A DNA stretch of 64,000 nt. Origin: Chitinophaga sancti (GTDB lineage: Bacteria > Bacteroidota > Bacteroidia > Chitinophagales > Chitinophagaceae). Location of the stretch: NCBI RefSeq assembly GCF_034424315.1, contig NZ_CP139972.1:2914001-2978000 (forward strand), read 5' to 3'. This document shows positions 25,704 through 34,005 of the stretch, in pieces. The position numbers and the translations under genes were made by a program. Position 1 is the stretch's first letter. Each line of letters opens with the position of its first letter. The notes under the pieces are model-generated. The model had not been told where the DNA came from and searched no databases. It saw only the letters and a program-made list of their open reading frames with translations.

Positions 25704-27863
25704 TTAATATCTGAGGGTTATACCTGCCCCAAATCCCATATCACTATCATAGTGTGTAGACAAAGACAAATAATTCGTCCAGATGTAGCGGAAGCCAGCC
25801 ATATATTCCCTATCGGTATTTGCCATGAACTGGAGGCGCAGACGGCGGGTGATGGGAATATCTTCGCGGCTGAGTTGCAACCTGAGTTTACCATCAGTAT
25901 CGATGGAGGCATCTGCGGTGAGCAGCATGGGCAATGTATATTCCACACCGGCGTGCAGTACACCTCTTTTATTGCGGGTATTGACCTGACCGAATAAATT
26001 CTTTTCCGGCTGTTTTTCACGGCGATAACGGAAATCCCATCCAATGTAAGGGAACAGCCACTGCATCCGGCCTATATAGCGGCCCAGATGGCTTTCTGTT
26101 TCGTAGCCATTTTCTGCATTCAGGCCTACTCTCCATTCTGTCGTGAACCGGTAACGGGTGTTGGAGAATTGTAAGTTACCATCACTCCCGTTGCTTTCTA
26201 AACCAATTTCCGCCATTGTATGAATCTGACGGTCGTCTGCTTTTATCTTCCTGTAAGATTGCTCAGGGTTGGGCAGTTCCGGATTGGCAGGAGAATTTTC
26301 GTAACTGAATACTCTGCCCATGCCACTCATCATGTGGTAGAGAATATGACAATGAAAGAACCAGTCTCCACTTTCGGTAGCGGCAAACTCAATGGTATCT
26401 CTTTCCATTGGCAGAATATCAAGCGTGTGTTTAAGGGGGGAATAATCCCCCTGTCCATTGAGCACACGAAAGAAGTGACCATGCAGGTGCATAGGATGCC
26501 GCATCATCGTGTTGTTGTATAAAATGATGCGAACGTTCTCTCCTTTTTTGATGAGGATCTTATCTGATTCGGAAACGGTTTTATTATTGATCGTCCATAC
26601 GTAGCGGTTCATATTTCCTGTGAGATCAAAATGAAGTTCTTTGACAGGACCGGTGGGCAGACTTGTTTTTTCTGTAGCACGGAGCATACTGTAATTGAGG
26701 GTAACAAGATCATCATTATTACTCATATGCATATGATCCATGTGCTCCATTTTTCCAGCGGGCTTCTTTTTCCTGTCCAGTTCCGGGTACATCACTGTAT
26801 TCATATCCATTTGCTGTGCAGACATATCCATCCCCATATCATCCATATCCCCGTTCATTTTCATCATCCCATTCATCATCTTCATGCCATCAAAGTATCT
26901 CAACCGGGGTAAGCGATTTGCAGGCATTGCCATGCCACTACCTAATAAGACAGCGGTATGACCTGTTCTATCTTCTGAAGTAGCCAGCAACTCGTACTGC
27001 ATATCTTCCGGAACCGTGACGACCACATCGTATGTTTCAGCTACGCCTATAATTAACCGGTCTACTTCTACAGGTTCCACATCCTTCCCATCATTCGCTA
27101 CTACTGTCATCTTTCCTCCTGAATAATTAAGCCAGAAGTAGGTAGAAGAGCTCCCATTTACTATACGCAATCTCACTTTATCGCCGGCTTTATATTGCGG
27201 CAGGGTGTCCTGTATTTTACCATTAGAGAGAAAATGATCGTAATACACATCACTCACATCCATCGCCTGCATGCGCTTCCATTCATTCGTTACCTTAGTA
27301 CCGAATTTACCTGCTTTAATTGCCTCTCCATAACTCTGCACGCTATTCTTCTTTACAGCAAACCAGTCCGAAGCATTATGCAGGTACCTGTTCACTGTAT
27401 TTGGATTCATGTGGGTATAATCACTTAGTACAAGCGTGTATTCATGCCGGGGCTTTTCATTTTTTTTATGGATCACGATAGCACCGTATAGCCCACTCTG
27501 TTCCTGGAACATGGTATGGGAATGATACCAGTAAGTTCCATTCTGTACAAGGGGGAATTTATATTCATGTGTCTCGCCGGCTTTGATAGGGGCTGTAGTC
27601 AGGTAAGAAACGCCATCATACCTGTTAGGCAACAGGATGCCATGCCAGTGAATGCTCGTTTCCATTCCCATCTGGTTATGCACGTAGATGAGTGCGGTAT
27701 CGCCTTCTGTAAATTCGAGTACGGGTCCGGGGCTACCGCCGTTGATGGTCATTTCATGGTGCATATGACCATGGTCAATATAAAGGTCATATCGCACCGT
27801 TTGCTGTGCAATAGCTGCTGTAGCCAGCATTATCAGGGTAAGTACAGATAATAGTTTCTTCAC
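25704..27863 (-). CDS. Multicopper oxidase (CopA-like) fused to a CopB-like outer-membrane domain
   Basis: This 719-residue protein starts at GTG (27863) with a signal peptide (LLSVLTLIMLATAAIAQQ). Copper motifs are in the usual order: HWHGILLP (72-74), YWYHSHTMF (HSH 114-116), HPMHLHGHFF (456-463) and FHCHILYHMMSGM (504-515). A Met/His-rich stretch (about 327-381, MDDMGMDMSAQQMDM) matches copper-binding loops of CopA. After residue 530 comes a beta-barrel-like domain (RWRVGLNAENGYETESHLGR style, ending FGAGITLRY) that resembles CopB, normally a separate outer-membrane protein. The fusion implies copper oxidation or sequestration tied to the outer membrane. The hairpin pair at 25578-25662 follows. 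Confidence 0.8.
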   Translation of the reverse strand: MKKLLSVLTLIMLATAAIAQQTVRYDLYIDHGHMHHEMTINGGSPGPVLEFTEGDTALIYVHNQMGMETSIHWHGILLPNRYDGVSYLTTAPIKAGETHEYKFPLVQNGTYWYHSHTMFQEQSGLYGAIVIHKKNEKPRHEYTLVLSDYTHMNPNTVNRYLHNASDWFAVKKNSVQSYGEAIKAGKFGTKVTNEWKRMQAMDVSDVYYDHFLSNGKIQDTLPQYKAGDKVRLRIVNGSSSTYFWLNYSGGKMTVVANDGKDVEPVEVDRLIIGVAETYDVVVTVPEDMQYELLATSEDRTGHTAVLLGSGMAMPANRLPRLRYFDGMKMMNGMMKMNGDMDDMGMDMSAQQMDMNTVMYPELDRKKKPAGKMEHMDHMHMSNNDDLVTLNYSMLRATEKTSLPTGPVKELHFDLTGNMNRYVWTINNKTVSESDKILIKKGENVRIILYNNTMMRHPMHLHGHFFRVLNGQGDYSPLKHTLDILPMERDTIEFAATESGDWFFHCHILYHMMSGMGRVFSYENSPANPELPNPEQSYRKIKADDRQIHTMAEIGLESNGSDGNLQFSNTRYRFTTEWRVGLNAENGYETESHLGRYIGRMQWLFPYIGWDFRYRREKQPEKNLFGQVNTRNKRGVLHAGVEYTLPMLLTADASIDTDGKLRLQLSREDIPITRRLRLQFMANTDREYMAGFRYIWTNYLSLSTHYDSDMGFGAGITLRY

Positions 27864-27919
27864 CTGATAAAGGTAAATCAGGAAGAGGTATAGAATTTCG
27901 GTGGAGTTGTATATAATTT

Positions 27920-28234
27920 TTAGTTCTTACTGAAGGGTACTCTTATAAACGGAGATTCCCATTGTTCAAAGTCATGCTTATACATTTCGTCCACTTTGTA
28001 CCAGGTGCCGGAAAGCGCTTGTTCCGGTGCTGGCCCCACACGGCAGCGATGCTTATATTCCAGCACAATCCCTTTAGAGATCGTACTCTTTTGAATCACT
28101 TTGGGTGTAGGTAGCTGAGTGCCCGAAACAATAAAAGGCGCCCTTTTTTTCCCTGATCTGAATAATAATATCGACGCTGCGATAACTACAACCGGCAGAA
28201 GGCAAAATAATTCCTTCGCTAAGTTACTGTCCAT
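27920..28234 (-). CDS. Small membrane-anchored protein of unknown function
   Basis: This 104-residue protein has an N-terminal hydrophobic segment (LFCLLPVVVIAASILLF) followed by a basic-to-mixed soluble part with a Cys (YKHRCRVGPAPEQALSGTWY). It lies 6 bases after the response-regulator-like gene on the same strand, so it is probably part of the same short operon. No family is recognised. Confidence 0.5.
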   Translation of the reverse strand: MDSNLAKELFCLLPVVVIAASILLFRSGKKRAPFIVSGTQLPTPKVIQKSTISKGIVLEYKHRCRVGPAPEQALSGTWYKVDEMYKHDFEQWESPFIRVPFSKN

Positions 28235-28240
28235 AAAAAA

Positions 28241-28621
28241 CTAAAGTATCCCTGTTTGCTGCAAAATAGCCACCTGCATGGCTGCCTTGTCTACAGCCTG
28301 CAGGAAACGGTCATACTGAAATGGTTTTAAGAGAAAATCTGCTGCCCGTGCATTGAATCCTTCGATCGCATATTCGCTGTAAGTAGTTGTAAAAACAACT
28401 ATCATTTTGCGGGGCAATGATTTGTAAAAGTCCAATCCTGATATATTTGGCATCCTGATATCAATAAACAATACGTCTATAACATGTTCGTCCAGATATT
28501 TTAGTGCTGCTGCCGTGCTTGTAAATACTTGCTCCAGGCTGATAAGATCTGTTTTATTACAATATGTTTCGATAACCTGCAATGCAGGTGGTTCATTATC
28601 TATTGCTATTGCTGTCATCAT
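28241..28621 (-). CDS. Stand-alone response-regulator receiver domain (LytR/AlgR-type, output domain missing)
   Basis: This 126-residue protein is a CheY-like receiver: AIAIDNEPPALQVIETYC with acidic pocket D/E, phosphoacceptor Asp in VLFIDIRMPNISGLDFYK, a Thr in VFTTTYSEYAIEGF, and a conserved Lys in FLLKPF. In Bacteroidota this receiver type normally continues into a LytTR DNA-binding domain; here it stops after the final helix. It overlaps the upstream sensor-like gene by 4 bases (ATGA). It may act as a single-domain phosphorelay protein or be a shortened remnant. Confidence 0.75.
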   Translation of the reverse strand: MMTAIAIDNEPPALQVIETYCNKTDLISLEQVFTSTAAALKYLDEHVIDVLFIDIRMPNISGLDFYKSLPRKMIVVFTTTYSEYAIEGFNARAADFLLKPFQYDRFLQAVDKAAMQVAILQQTGIL

Positions 28622-28980
28622 GCCAGGTCCATTGAAAGTTGACCAGAAAATTCATTTTCGCTTTCCGGCACAGGCGCATACTGCCATAGTATACTCCCTG
28701 TGAACAGGAAGGGCAGCGTACCTATCATAATGAATGCCAGCAAGATGCAGCTCAAATATAATACATGCTGCTGCTGAAAATATATGACGGGAATCAGCCT
28801 GCAATAATTGATATAAAACAGCAGCAAGCTCCCGGCATTGCCGATGAGGTTCCTAAGATCAGAACGGGAAAAGTATCCCGTTCCCTCAGCAGGCTGGGAA
28901 GAGAGAAAGAGAGGTACGAATAAAAATGCTGTACTCTCTGATATATGATACCCAAAATACGTATTGCGGCCCCCTGACAT
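28618..28980 (-). CDS. Sensor histidine kinase membrane segment without kinase domain
   Basis: This 120-residue protein resembles the N-terminal membrane part of LytS/HisKA-type sensor kinases of Bacteroidota: FLFVPLFLSS, then the family-like SLLLFYINYCRLIPVIYF and a helix VLYLSCILLAFIMIGTLPFL. The protein ends right after the last helix, so the dimerisation/His and ATPase regions are absent. With the downstream receiver-only protein it forms a pair in which both output halves are missing, yet the 4-base overlap is kept. It could be a pseudogene remnant or a reduced membrane sensor. The eCIS operon starts 665 bases away, divergently. Confidence 0.6.
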   Translation of the reverse strand: MSGGRNTYFGYHISESTAFLFVPLFLSSQPAEGTGYFSRSDLRNLIGNAGSLLLFYINYCRLIPVIYFQQQHVLYLSCILLAFIMIGTLPFLFTGSILWQYAPVPESENEFSGQLSMDLA

Positions 28981-29644
28981 GAATACTGATTCTCGTCTTT
29001 TTTTTAAAGAAAGGAAAAGTTTTAACCCCGTTACGGATATTATGCAATTTGGTAATTTTACCCTTTCCCCAAAAAGGAATGAGGTAAACAGTCATTATTT
29101 GTAGGTGTAAATTAGATTTACCGTACTTCTACGCACAAAGTTCCGGGCAAATACTGAGGTTGTTTTCACAGCAGGAATGTAACTTGCATGGAAACTAATC
29201 GAACACGGAAAAAATTAAAGCCCCGGATTTGTTTGAATTTCAAGATTTAGTTTTAATTTCACTACACATTTACCTTTTACCCCCAAAAGTATTAGATAAT
29301 TATTATTGATAAAACCTAAAAGGTAAGTGATCACAACATTCATTATTTGGAAGAACCTGGATTTTCAACTGTTTAATTTATTTACCCCCAAACACAACTA
29401 CGCAGTCATGAATCACCGTTGATTTTGATCGAACTGAAGCGCGTCTGTGACCAGAGAATTCCCGCCACAGCAGGGAATAATAGGTTTATAACTGTTTGTT
29501 TAAGACTTATTTTCAATACCAGCCGCAAGCGGCAGTGGAATGTATTTTTATTCCCGGAATGAGCAAAAAATAAGTCTGTAACAATTATACTTATCACGAT
29601 ATCGTGATATGGTAATTTCATGTCGTTAAACTAATCAATTAGCA
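28981..29644. other. Long structured intergenic region before the eCIS operon
   Basis: About 665 bases hold no convincing gene. They contain several inverted repeats: AGACTTATTTT (29503-29513) with AAAATAAGTCT (29567-29577), enclosing a small GCCGC-AA-GCGGC hairpin (29522-29533); ATTCCC/GGGAAT around 29460; and an 18-bp palindrome at 29592-29609. The region is AT-rich and must hold the eCIS promoter. Confidence 0.5.
29592..29609. promoter_or_regulatory. Perfect 18-bp palindrome upstream of the eCIS operon
   Basis: TATCACGATATCGTGATA is a perfect palindrome ending 35 bases before the ATG at 29645. Its size and position fit an operator for a dimeric regulator. No regulator gene is adjacent apart from the receiver-only protein. 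Confidence 0.5.
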
Positions 29645-30235
29645 ATGATTGATCGTGCACTACTACTATTAAAAGAAGAGCTGGAATCATATCTGAGCAT
29701 CGCTGATGCTGCAGCAACTGTTGTCATTGACAACATTGGTCTGTTTGAAACGGCTGCCGGCACACAACTCCCGGACAATATCGTACTGACGCTTGTCAAC
29801 CTCGAGGAAGAAAGTACATTAAAGAATAATACACCCCTGAAAAAAGGTTACAGCAGCGCTGTATACCAGAATCCTCCGGTGTTTCTGAACCTGTATGTGC
29901 TATTTGTATGCAACTATGGTGGCAATAAGTACATTGATGCGTTGAAGCGTTTGAGTTATATCATACAGTTTGTACAAGGAAAGAATTCATTTCACTATGC
30001 TTCTGATACCGGCAGTTTGCCTCCCGGCGAAGATATACTGGATATGAAGTTTACCCTGGAACTTTATACCCTGACCTTCGAGCAGATCAACCATCTGTGG
30101 GGATCTCTGGGAGGCAGACAAATGCCGTTTGCGATGTATAAACTCCGCCTTATCGCACTCACATCGAACAACAGGCTGAGAGAAGTTCCACTAATCGAAG
30201 AAATTGAAAATAATAACGTTTCCATAAACAGGTGA
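29645..30235 (+). CDS. eCIS cap protein, DUF4255 (Pvc16/Afp16-like)
   Basis: This 196-residue protein matches the DUF4255 layout: MIDRALLLLKEELESYL at the start, then ..LPDNIVLTLVNLEEESTLKN, a conserved YQNPPVFLNLYVLFVCNY, and RLSYIIQFVQGKNSFHY. Homologues cap the distal end of the sheath and tube and stop polymerisation. It is the first gene of the operon, downstream of the palindrome at 29592-29609, and the next gene starts 7 bases after its stop. Assignment as Pvc16-like is from family style and context. Confidence 0.85.
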   Translation: MIDRALLLLKEELESYLSIADAAATVVIDNIGLFETAAGTQLPDNIVLTLVNLEEESTLKNNTPLKKGYSSAVYQNPPVFLNLYVLFVCNYGGNKYIDALKRLSYIIQFVQGKNSFHYASDTGSLPPGEDILDMKFTLELYTLTFEQINHLWGSLGGRQMPFAMYKLRLIALTSNNRLREVPLIEEIENNNVSINR

Positions 30236-30242
30236 TCCCAGC

Positions 30243-31520
30243 ATGCAAACTATATATAAAATATTGTTTGAGGTCAAGGTGCTACATGAATACTATCTCA
30301 CTAATCCCAAAGGTGATACAGTATTTGATCTGGACAACCAGGCTGACCGCCTGATCTTTCTTAATGACAGGCTGGATAAGGATGCTGCATCTGTCAATAA
30401 CGACATCAGTTTTGACCTGACACCGGAACTGTTACAACTGTTTAAAGATCATCATCTGCGCCTGCTTCCCTCCTATTCCGGTTGTAAGGTAGGCATTGAG
30501 GTGAACGCTTCTTTCCTGCCTGACGGCACGCGGGTATATACGCCTAAAATACCACTGCCGGCAGATCTGCCCATTACACTATTCATCCGGGTAAAGAATC
30601 CCGTCTTTCATACCATTACTAATTCACGTATTGTTACACCCGTGCCAGCCACCTATTACTTTAGTAATGACAGTGTGCTCAGTGCACTCAATTTCCCTTC
30701 GCTCAGCAGCCGCATTGCTGACTTTACCGCCGGCTACACATATGAGCAGGGAGAACTTGCGACGATCGCTCCCAACAGCGTAAAGGCATATTATTCCGAT
30801 AATAACGCCGATAAGTGGTTGCCCCTCCACGGCAATGATTACGTGAATGAGGGCGATCGTTGTTTGTTGCCATTACGGTTTAACTTTACGTTTCCTGCCG
30901 GTACTAATGTATCCCAGGCCACCTTTACACTGAAGGATGGTGCAGGTACTGTGCTCAATACCTTTGTTGCACAAAATACAGGTGGCTTACAAAAAGTGGC
31001 ACTCAATTACAGTGCGCTCTCCCTGGTCAACTATATTAAGTATTCACTCGAAGTAACAGGCGACAATGGTTACTCCTGGATCCGCCCTGTTATCTTCACC
31101 AATACAAATGGCTGGGCCACCCTGCAATTCAAACCACGCGTGACCAATGCAGCCTTTAACCTGCTGGATGACCAGGGATACCTCATCACCCGCAAACCGC
31201 CCGTAGGCAACATTAACGACCCTCCTGTATTCGAACTGAGAATTCCCAGCAGGCTCACCTACTGGCGATATGTACATACAAACCGTTTACCTTTCGATCA
31301 GAACAATTACCCCAATGAATTATTGAATTATCAGAACGGTTTACTCATCAGTAAAAGCCCCAGGAATTCCACTATACAATCCACTTATTTTCAGAAAGCA
31401 GACAATTCATTTTTCTTCCTGCCCAATCCGGAAGATTATACACTACTCCGCAATGAAAATAAGCAGTTGTTCACCGAAATCATGCTGCCCCCTTCTAAAC
31501 TCTTTCCGGTAGCACCTTAA
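30243..31520 (+). CDS. eCIS-associated beta-rich protein of unknown function
   Basis: This 425-residue protein has no signal or membrane segment. The first ~130 residues look alpha/beta (MQTIYKILFEVKVLHEYYLT). The rest is beta-rich with Ig-like segments (FTLKDGAGTVLNTFVAQNTG, YIKYSLEVTGDNGYSWIRPV). It lies between the cap and sheath genes with tight spacing. No PVC or Afp core component matches. AlgoCIS particles have extra cap-adaptor and plug proteins, and this protein could be an equivalent; that is speculation from gene position only. Confidence 0.55.
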   Translation: MQTIYKILFEVKVLHEYYLTNPKGDTVFDLDNQADRLIFLNDRLDKDAASVNNDISFDLTPELLQLFKDHHLRLLPSYSGCKVGIEVNASFLPDGTRVYTPKIPLPADLPITLFIRVKNPVFHTITNSRIVTPVPATYYFSNDSVLSALNFPSLSSRIADFTAGYTYEQGELATIAPNSVKAYYSDNNADKWLPLHGNDYVNEGDRCLLPLRFNFTFPAGTNVSQATFTLKDGAGTVLNTFVAQNTGGLQKVALNYSALSLVNYIKYSLEVTGDNGYSWIRPVIFTNTNGWATLQFKPRVTNAAFNLLDDQGYLITRKPPVGNINDPPVFELRIPSRLTYWRYVHTNRLPFDQNNYPNELLNYQNGLLISKSPRNSTIQSTYFQKADNSFFFLPNPEDYTLLRNENKQLFTEIMLPPSKLFPVAP

Positions 31521-31557
31521 CCACATTCAATCTTTAAATTTTTATAAACAAGAACAT

Positions 31558-32964
31558 ATGGCAGAATATAAAACCCCGGGCGTCTACATAGAAGAGATTC
31601 CCAAATTGCCCCCTTCCATCGCTTCCGTAGAAACAGCTATTCCTGCCTTTATCGGCTATACGGAAAAGGCGCAGTGGAAAGTAGCCGGCGATCTCACCAA
31701 CAAACCATGGCGCATTGCATCCATGCTGGAATACGAACTGTATTTTGGTGGTGCCAAACCTGATGCAGGTATCGAAATCACCGTCGATACCACACAGGGT
31801 AAAGTGGATATTCAGGGGTCCATCAATGCAGAACTCCGCTCCAAATACCTGATGTATTATTCCCTGCAAATGTTCTTTATCAATGGCGGAGGACCTTGCT
31901 ATATCACTTCTGTAGGCGGCTATTCTGACGGTGATGTCATTCTCGATGCTGATCTGCAGGGGGGTCTTGCAGAAGTAGAAAAGATCGATGAGGTGACCCT
32001 GCTGCTCTTCCCCGATGCGATTAACCTGGCCAGTGCGGGCAACTACTATGCACTGTACTCCCTGGCTATTGCACAGTGTGTGAAACTGAAAGATCGTTTT
32101 ACAGTACTGGATGTATATACTGATCCTGCAAATGCGGGCAACTGGCGCCTGGATGTAGATTTCCTGCGTAACACACTTTCTGGTACGACTGACGATCTGA
32201 AATATGCAGCTGTCTATTTCCCACGCATTTATACAAGAGCCGATTTTACCTACAATGAAGGTGATGTAAAAATCATTAGCAAAGGTGCAGGCGATATCGG
32301 GGCCACCCTCACAGAGCTCAAATCCAACAACAACGCTTATTACAATATGGCACGCGGCGCCATTAATGATATACAGATGCTGCTGCCTGCTTCTGCTGCT
32401 GTTGTAGGTGTATATGCCACTGTCGATAACAACCGCGGTGTATGGAAAGCACCTGCCAATGTGAATATCGAATACGCAGTTGCACCTGAATTGCTCATCA
32501 CTCAGGAAGAGCAGGAAAGCCTGAACGTAGATACCACTGCAGGTAAGTCTATCAACGTGATCCGTTCGTTTCCCGGCAGAGGCCCTGCCATCATCTGGGG
32601 TGCACGTACGCTGGCGGGTAATGATAACGAATGGCGCTACATTCCTGTGAGGCGTTTTTTCAACATGGTAGAAGAGTCTACCAAAAACGCCGCCCAGCAA
32701 TTTGTATTCGAACCAAACGACCGCAATACATGGATCAGGGTGAGATCTATGATTGAAAACTACCTCACCCAGCAATGGAAGGCAGGCGCACTGATGGGCA
32801 CTACCACCCGCGAAGCCTTCTATGTAAGGATAGGTCTGGGCGAAACCATGACAGAACAGGACGTCTGGGAAGGTCGTATGATAGTGGAAATAGGATTGGC
32901 GGTAGTAAGACCTGCCGAATTTATCATACTCCGTTTCATGCATAAAATGCTGACGGAGGCGTAA
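31558..32964 (+). CDS. eCIS contractile sheath protein (Pvc2-4/Afp2-4-like)
   Basis: This 468-residue protein has the sheath signature YKTPGVYIEEIPKLPPSIAS followed by VETAIPAFIGYTEKA. A variable middle comes next, then the C-terminal sheath domain with IRSFPGRGPAIIWGARTLAG, YIPVRRFFNMVEES and WKAGALMGTTTREAFYVRIG. This is the tail_sheath family (PF04984/PF17482). Sheath rings wrap the tube and contract on firing. PVC and Afp loci carry three sheath genes, whereas here only one is seen, as in simpler eCIS. Confidence 0.95.
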   Translation: MAEYKTPGVYIEEIPKLPPSIASVETAIPAFIGYTEKAQWKVAGDLTNKPWRIASMLEYELYFGGAKPDAGIEITVDTTQGKVDIQGSINAELRSKYLMYYSLQMFFINGGGPCYITSVGGYSDGDVILDADLQGGLAEVEKIDEVTLLLFPDAINLASAGNYYALYSLAIAQCVKLKDRFTVLDVYTDPANAGNWRLDVDFLRNTLSGTTDDLKYAAVYFPRIYTRADFTYNEGDVKIISKGAGDIGATLTELKSNNNAYYNMARGAINDIQMLLPASAAVVGVYATVDNNRGVWKAPANVNIEYAVAPELLITQEEQESLNVDTTAGKSINVIRSFPGRGPAIIWGARTLAGNDNEWRYIPVRRFFNMVEESTKNAAQQFVFEPNDRNTWIRVRSMIENYLTQQWKAGALMGTTTREAFYVRIGLGETMTEQDVWEGRMIVEIGLAVVRPAEFIILRFMHKMLTEA

Positions 32965-32989
32965 AATTTAACCTTTCAAATGATTTGTT

Positions 32990-33988
32990 ATGGACATACC
33001 GCAAAAACAACAATCCACCAACACCGATAAATGTAAGGACAAGGATAACGCCACCCAGAAGAGCATCAATACCCAACGCAGTATTGTATGCAATAATCTC
33101 TATGATACCGCTGCTTCACTGGGTAAGGCGGAAAAAAGATACGACGGCGCCAGCGAACTGCTGAACGACAAGAAATGTCTCTTTGTAAAAACAGAAGACA
33201 ACTACCGCCGTTATCGCAACCTGGAGATGACAACAGCCACCAAGCTGCTCATCACCAACGAATCGCTGAAGTCTAACATGGACACCTACAAAAAGTGGAA
33301 CACGGCCCTGGGTGCTGCACTGAAAGACATTGCGAAAAAAGCGAAGGAAGTAAAAACAAAATTCGCCGACCTGAAAGATGCGGCCGGGAAACTGGACAGC
33401 GCGATCAATGATAGCTGCAACTGCGCCCAATACAAAGCACTCACCGGTAAGAGCCGTGAGAACTGCAACTGTGGCGAAGGCGGTAAACAGGTGATCGCAG
33501 CCTGTGCACAATCAGAAGAGATCCTGAATGATCTCGTGAATATGCCAAAGGCACTGGCCTCTGATATTGACACTATCTTCCAGAGTACTGCGGATGTAGC
33601 GGGTATCCAACTCTTCTCCAACCTGGAAACACTGGAACCGCTGGAGAAAACATTGTCTGACCAGTCTAAACTGTTTGAAGCACACATCAACCAGGTGATG
33701 AAAACACGTAAGACGGACCTGGACAAACTGCAGGATGATGTCGTGAAGCAGGTACAGGAAGTAACGAAGGCAGTGACCGATCGTCATTATCAACGCAGTA
33801 TACTGGAAGGTTATTACGATGCTGCAAGGCATTTGTGCTGTCCTCCGTGCGACTGTGTACAGGTATGTGAAAGCAACTATTCACCGCGTCTGAAAGGGTG
33901 CAGCGATGCCATCTGCAACATCTGTGATGAAGTAAAAGATGCCTTCTGCTGTAAGCCTGTCAACCAGGAAGAAGAAGCTAATTGTTAA
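32990..33988 (+). CDS. Cys-rich helical eCIS protein A (novel)
   Basis: This 332-residue protein has no signal peptide and about 19 cysteines. It is mostly helical, with long charged heptad-like stretches (AKEVKTKFADLKDAAGKLDS, ETLEPLEKTLSDQSKLFEAH). Cysteines cluster in DSCNCAQ, ENCNCGE, LCCPPCDCVQVCESNY and CSDAICNICDE. A segment FVKTEDNYRRYRNLEM and the C-x-C...C-x-SNY-x-P region recur in the next gene, so the two look like diverged tandem paralogues. It sits between sheath and tube genes, where known eCIS have sheath paralogues. Possible roles are an outer coat, fibre or metal-bound structural element. Confidence 0.6.
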   Translation: MDIPQKQQSTNTDKCKDKDNATQKSINTQRSIVCNNLYDTAASLGKAEKRYDGASELLNDKKCLFVKTEDNYRRYRNLEMTTATKLLITNESLKSNMDTYKKWNTALGAALKDIAKKAKEVKTKFADLKDAAGKLDSAINDSCNCAQYKALTGKSRENCNCGEGGKQVIAACAQSEEILNDLVNMPKALASDIDTIFQSTADVAGIQLFSNLETLEPLEKTLSDQSKLFEAHINQVMKTRKTDLDKLQDDVVKQVQEVTKAVTDRHYQRSILEGYYDAARHLCCPPCDCVQVCESNYSPRLKGCSDAICNICDEVKDAFCCKPVNQEEEANC

Positions 33989-34005
33989 AATCTAAAACCC
34001 CGGAA

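Noticed and set aside
29406..29621. A 71-residue minus-strand frame in the region before the eCIS operon
   Set aside because: It overlaps the inverted repeats and palindrome, and has no family resemblance or upstream signals.
31534..32943. A 469-residue open frame on the minus strand across the sheath gene
   Set aside because: It mirrors the sheath gene in antisense, has abundant Cys/His/Tyr-rich low-likelihood composition and no recognised domain; the plus-strand sheath is certain.
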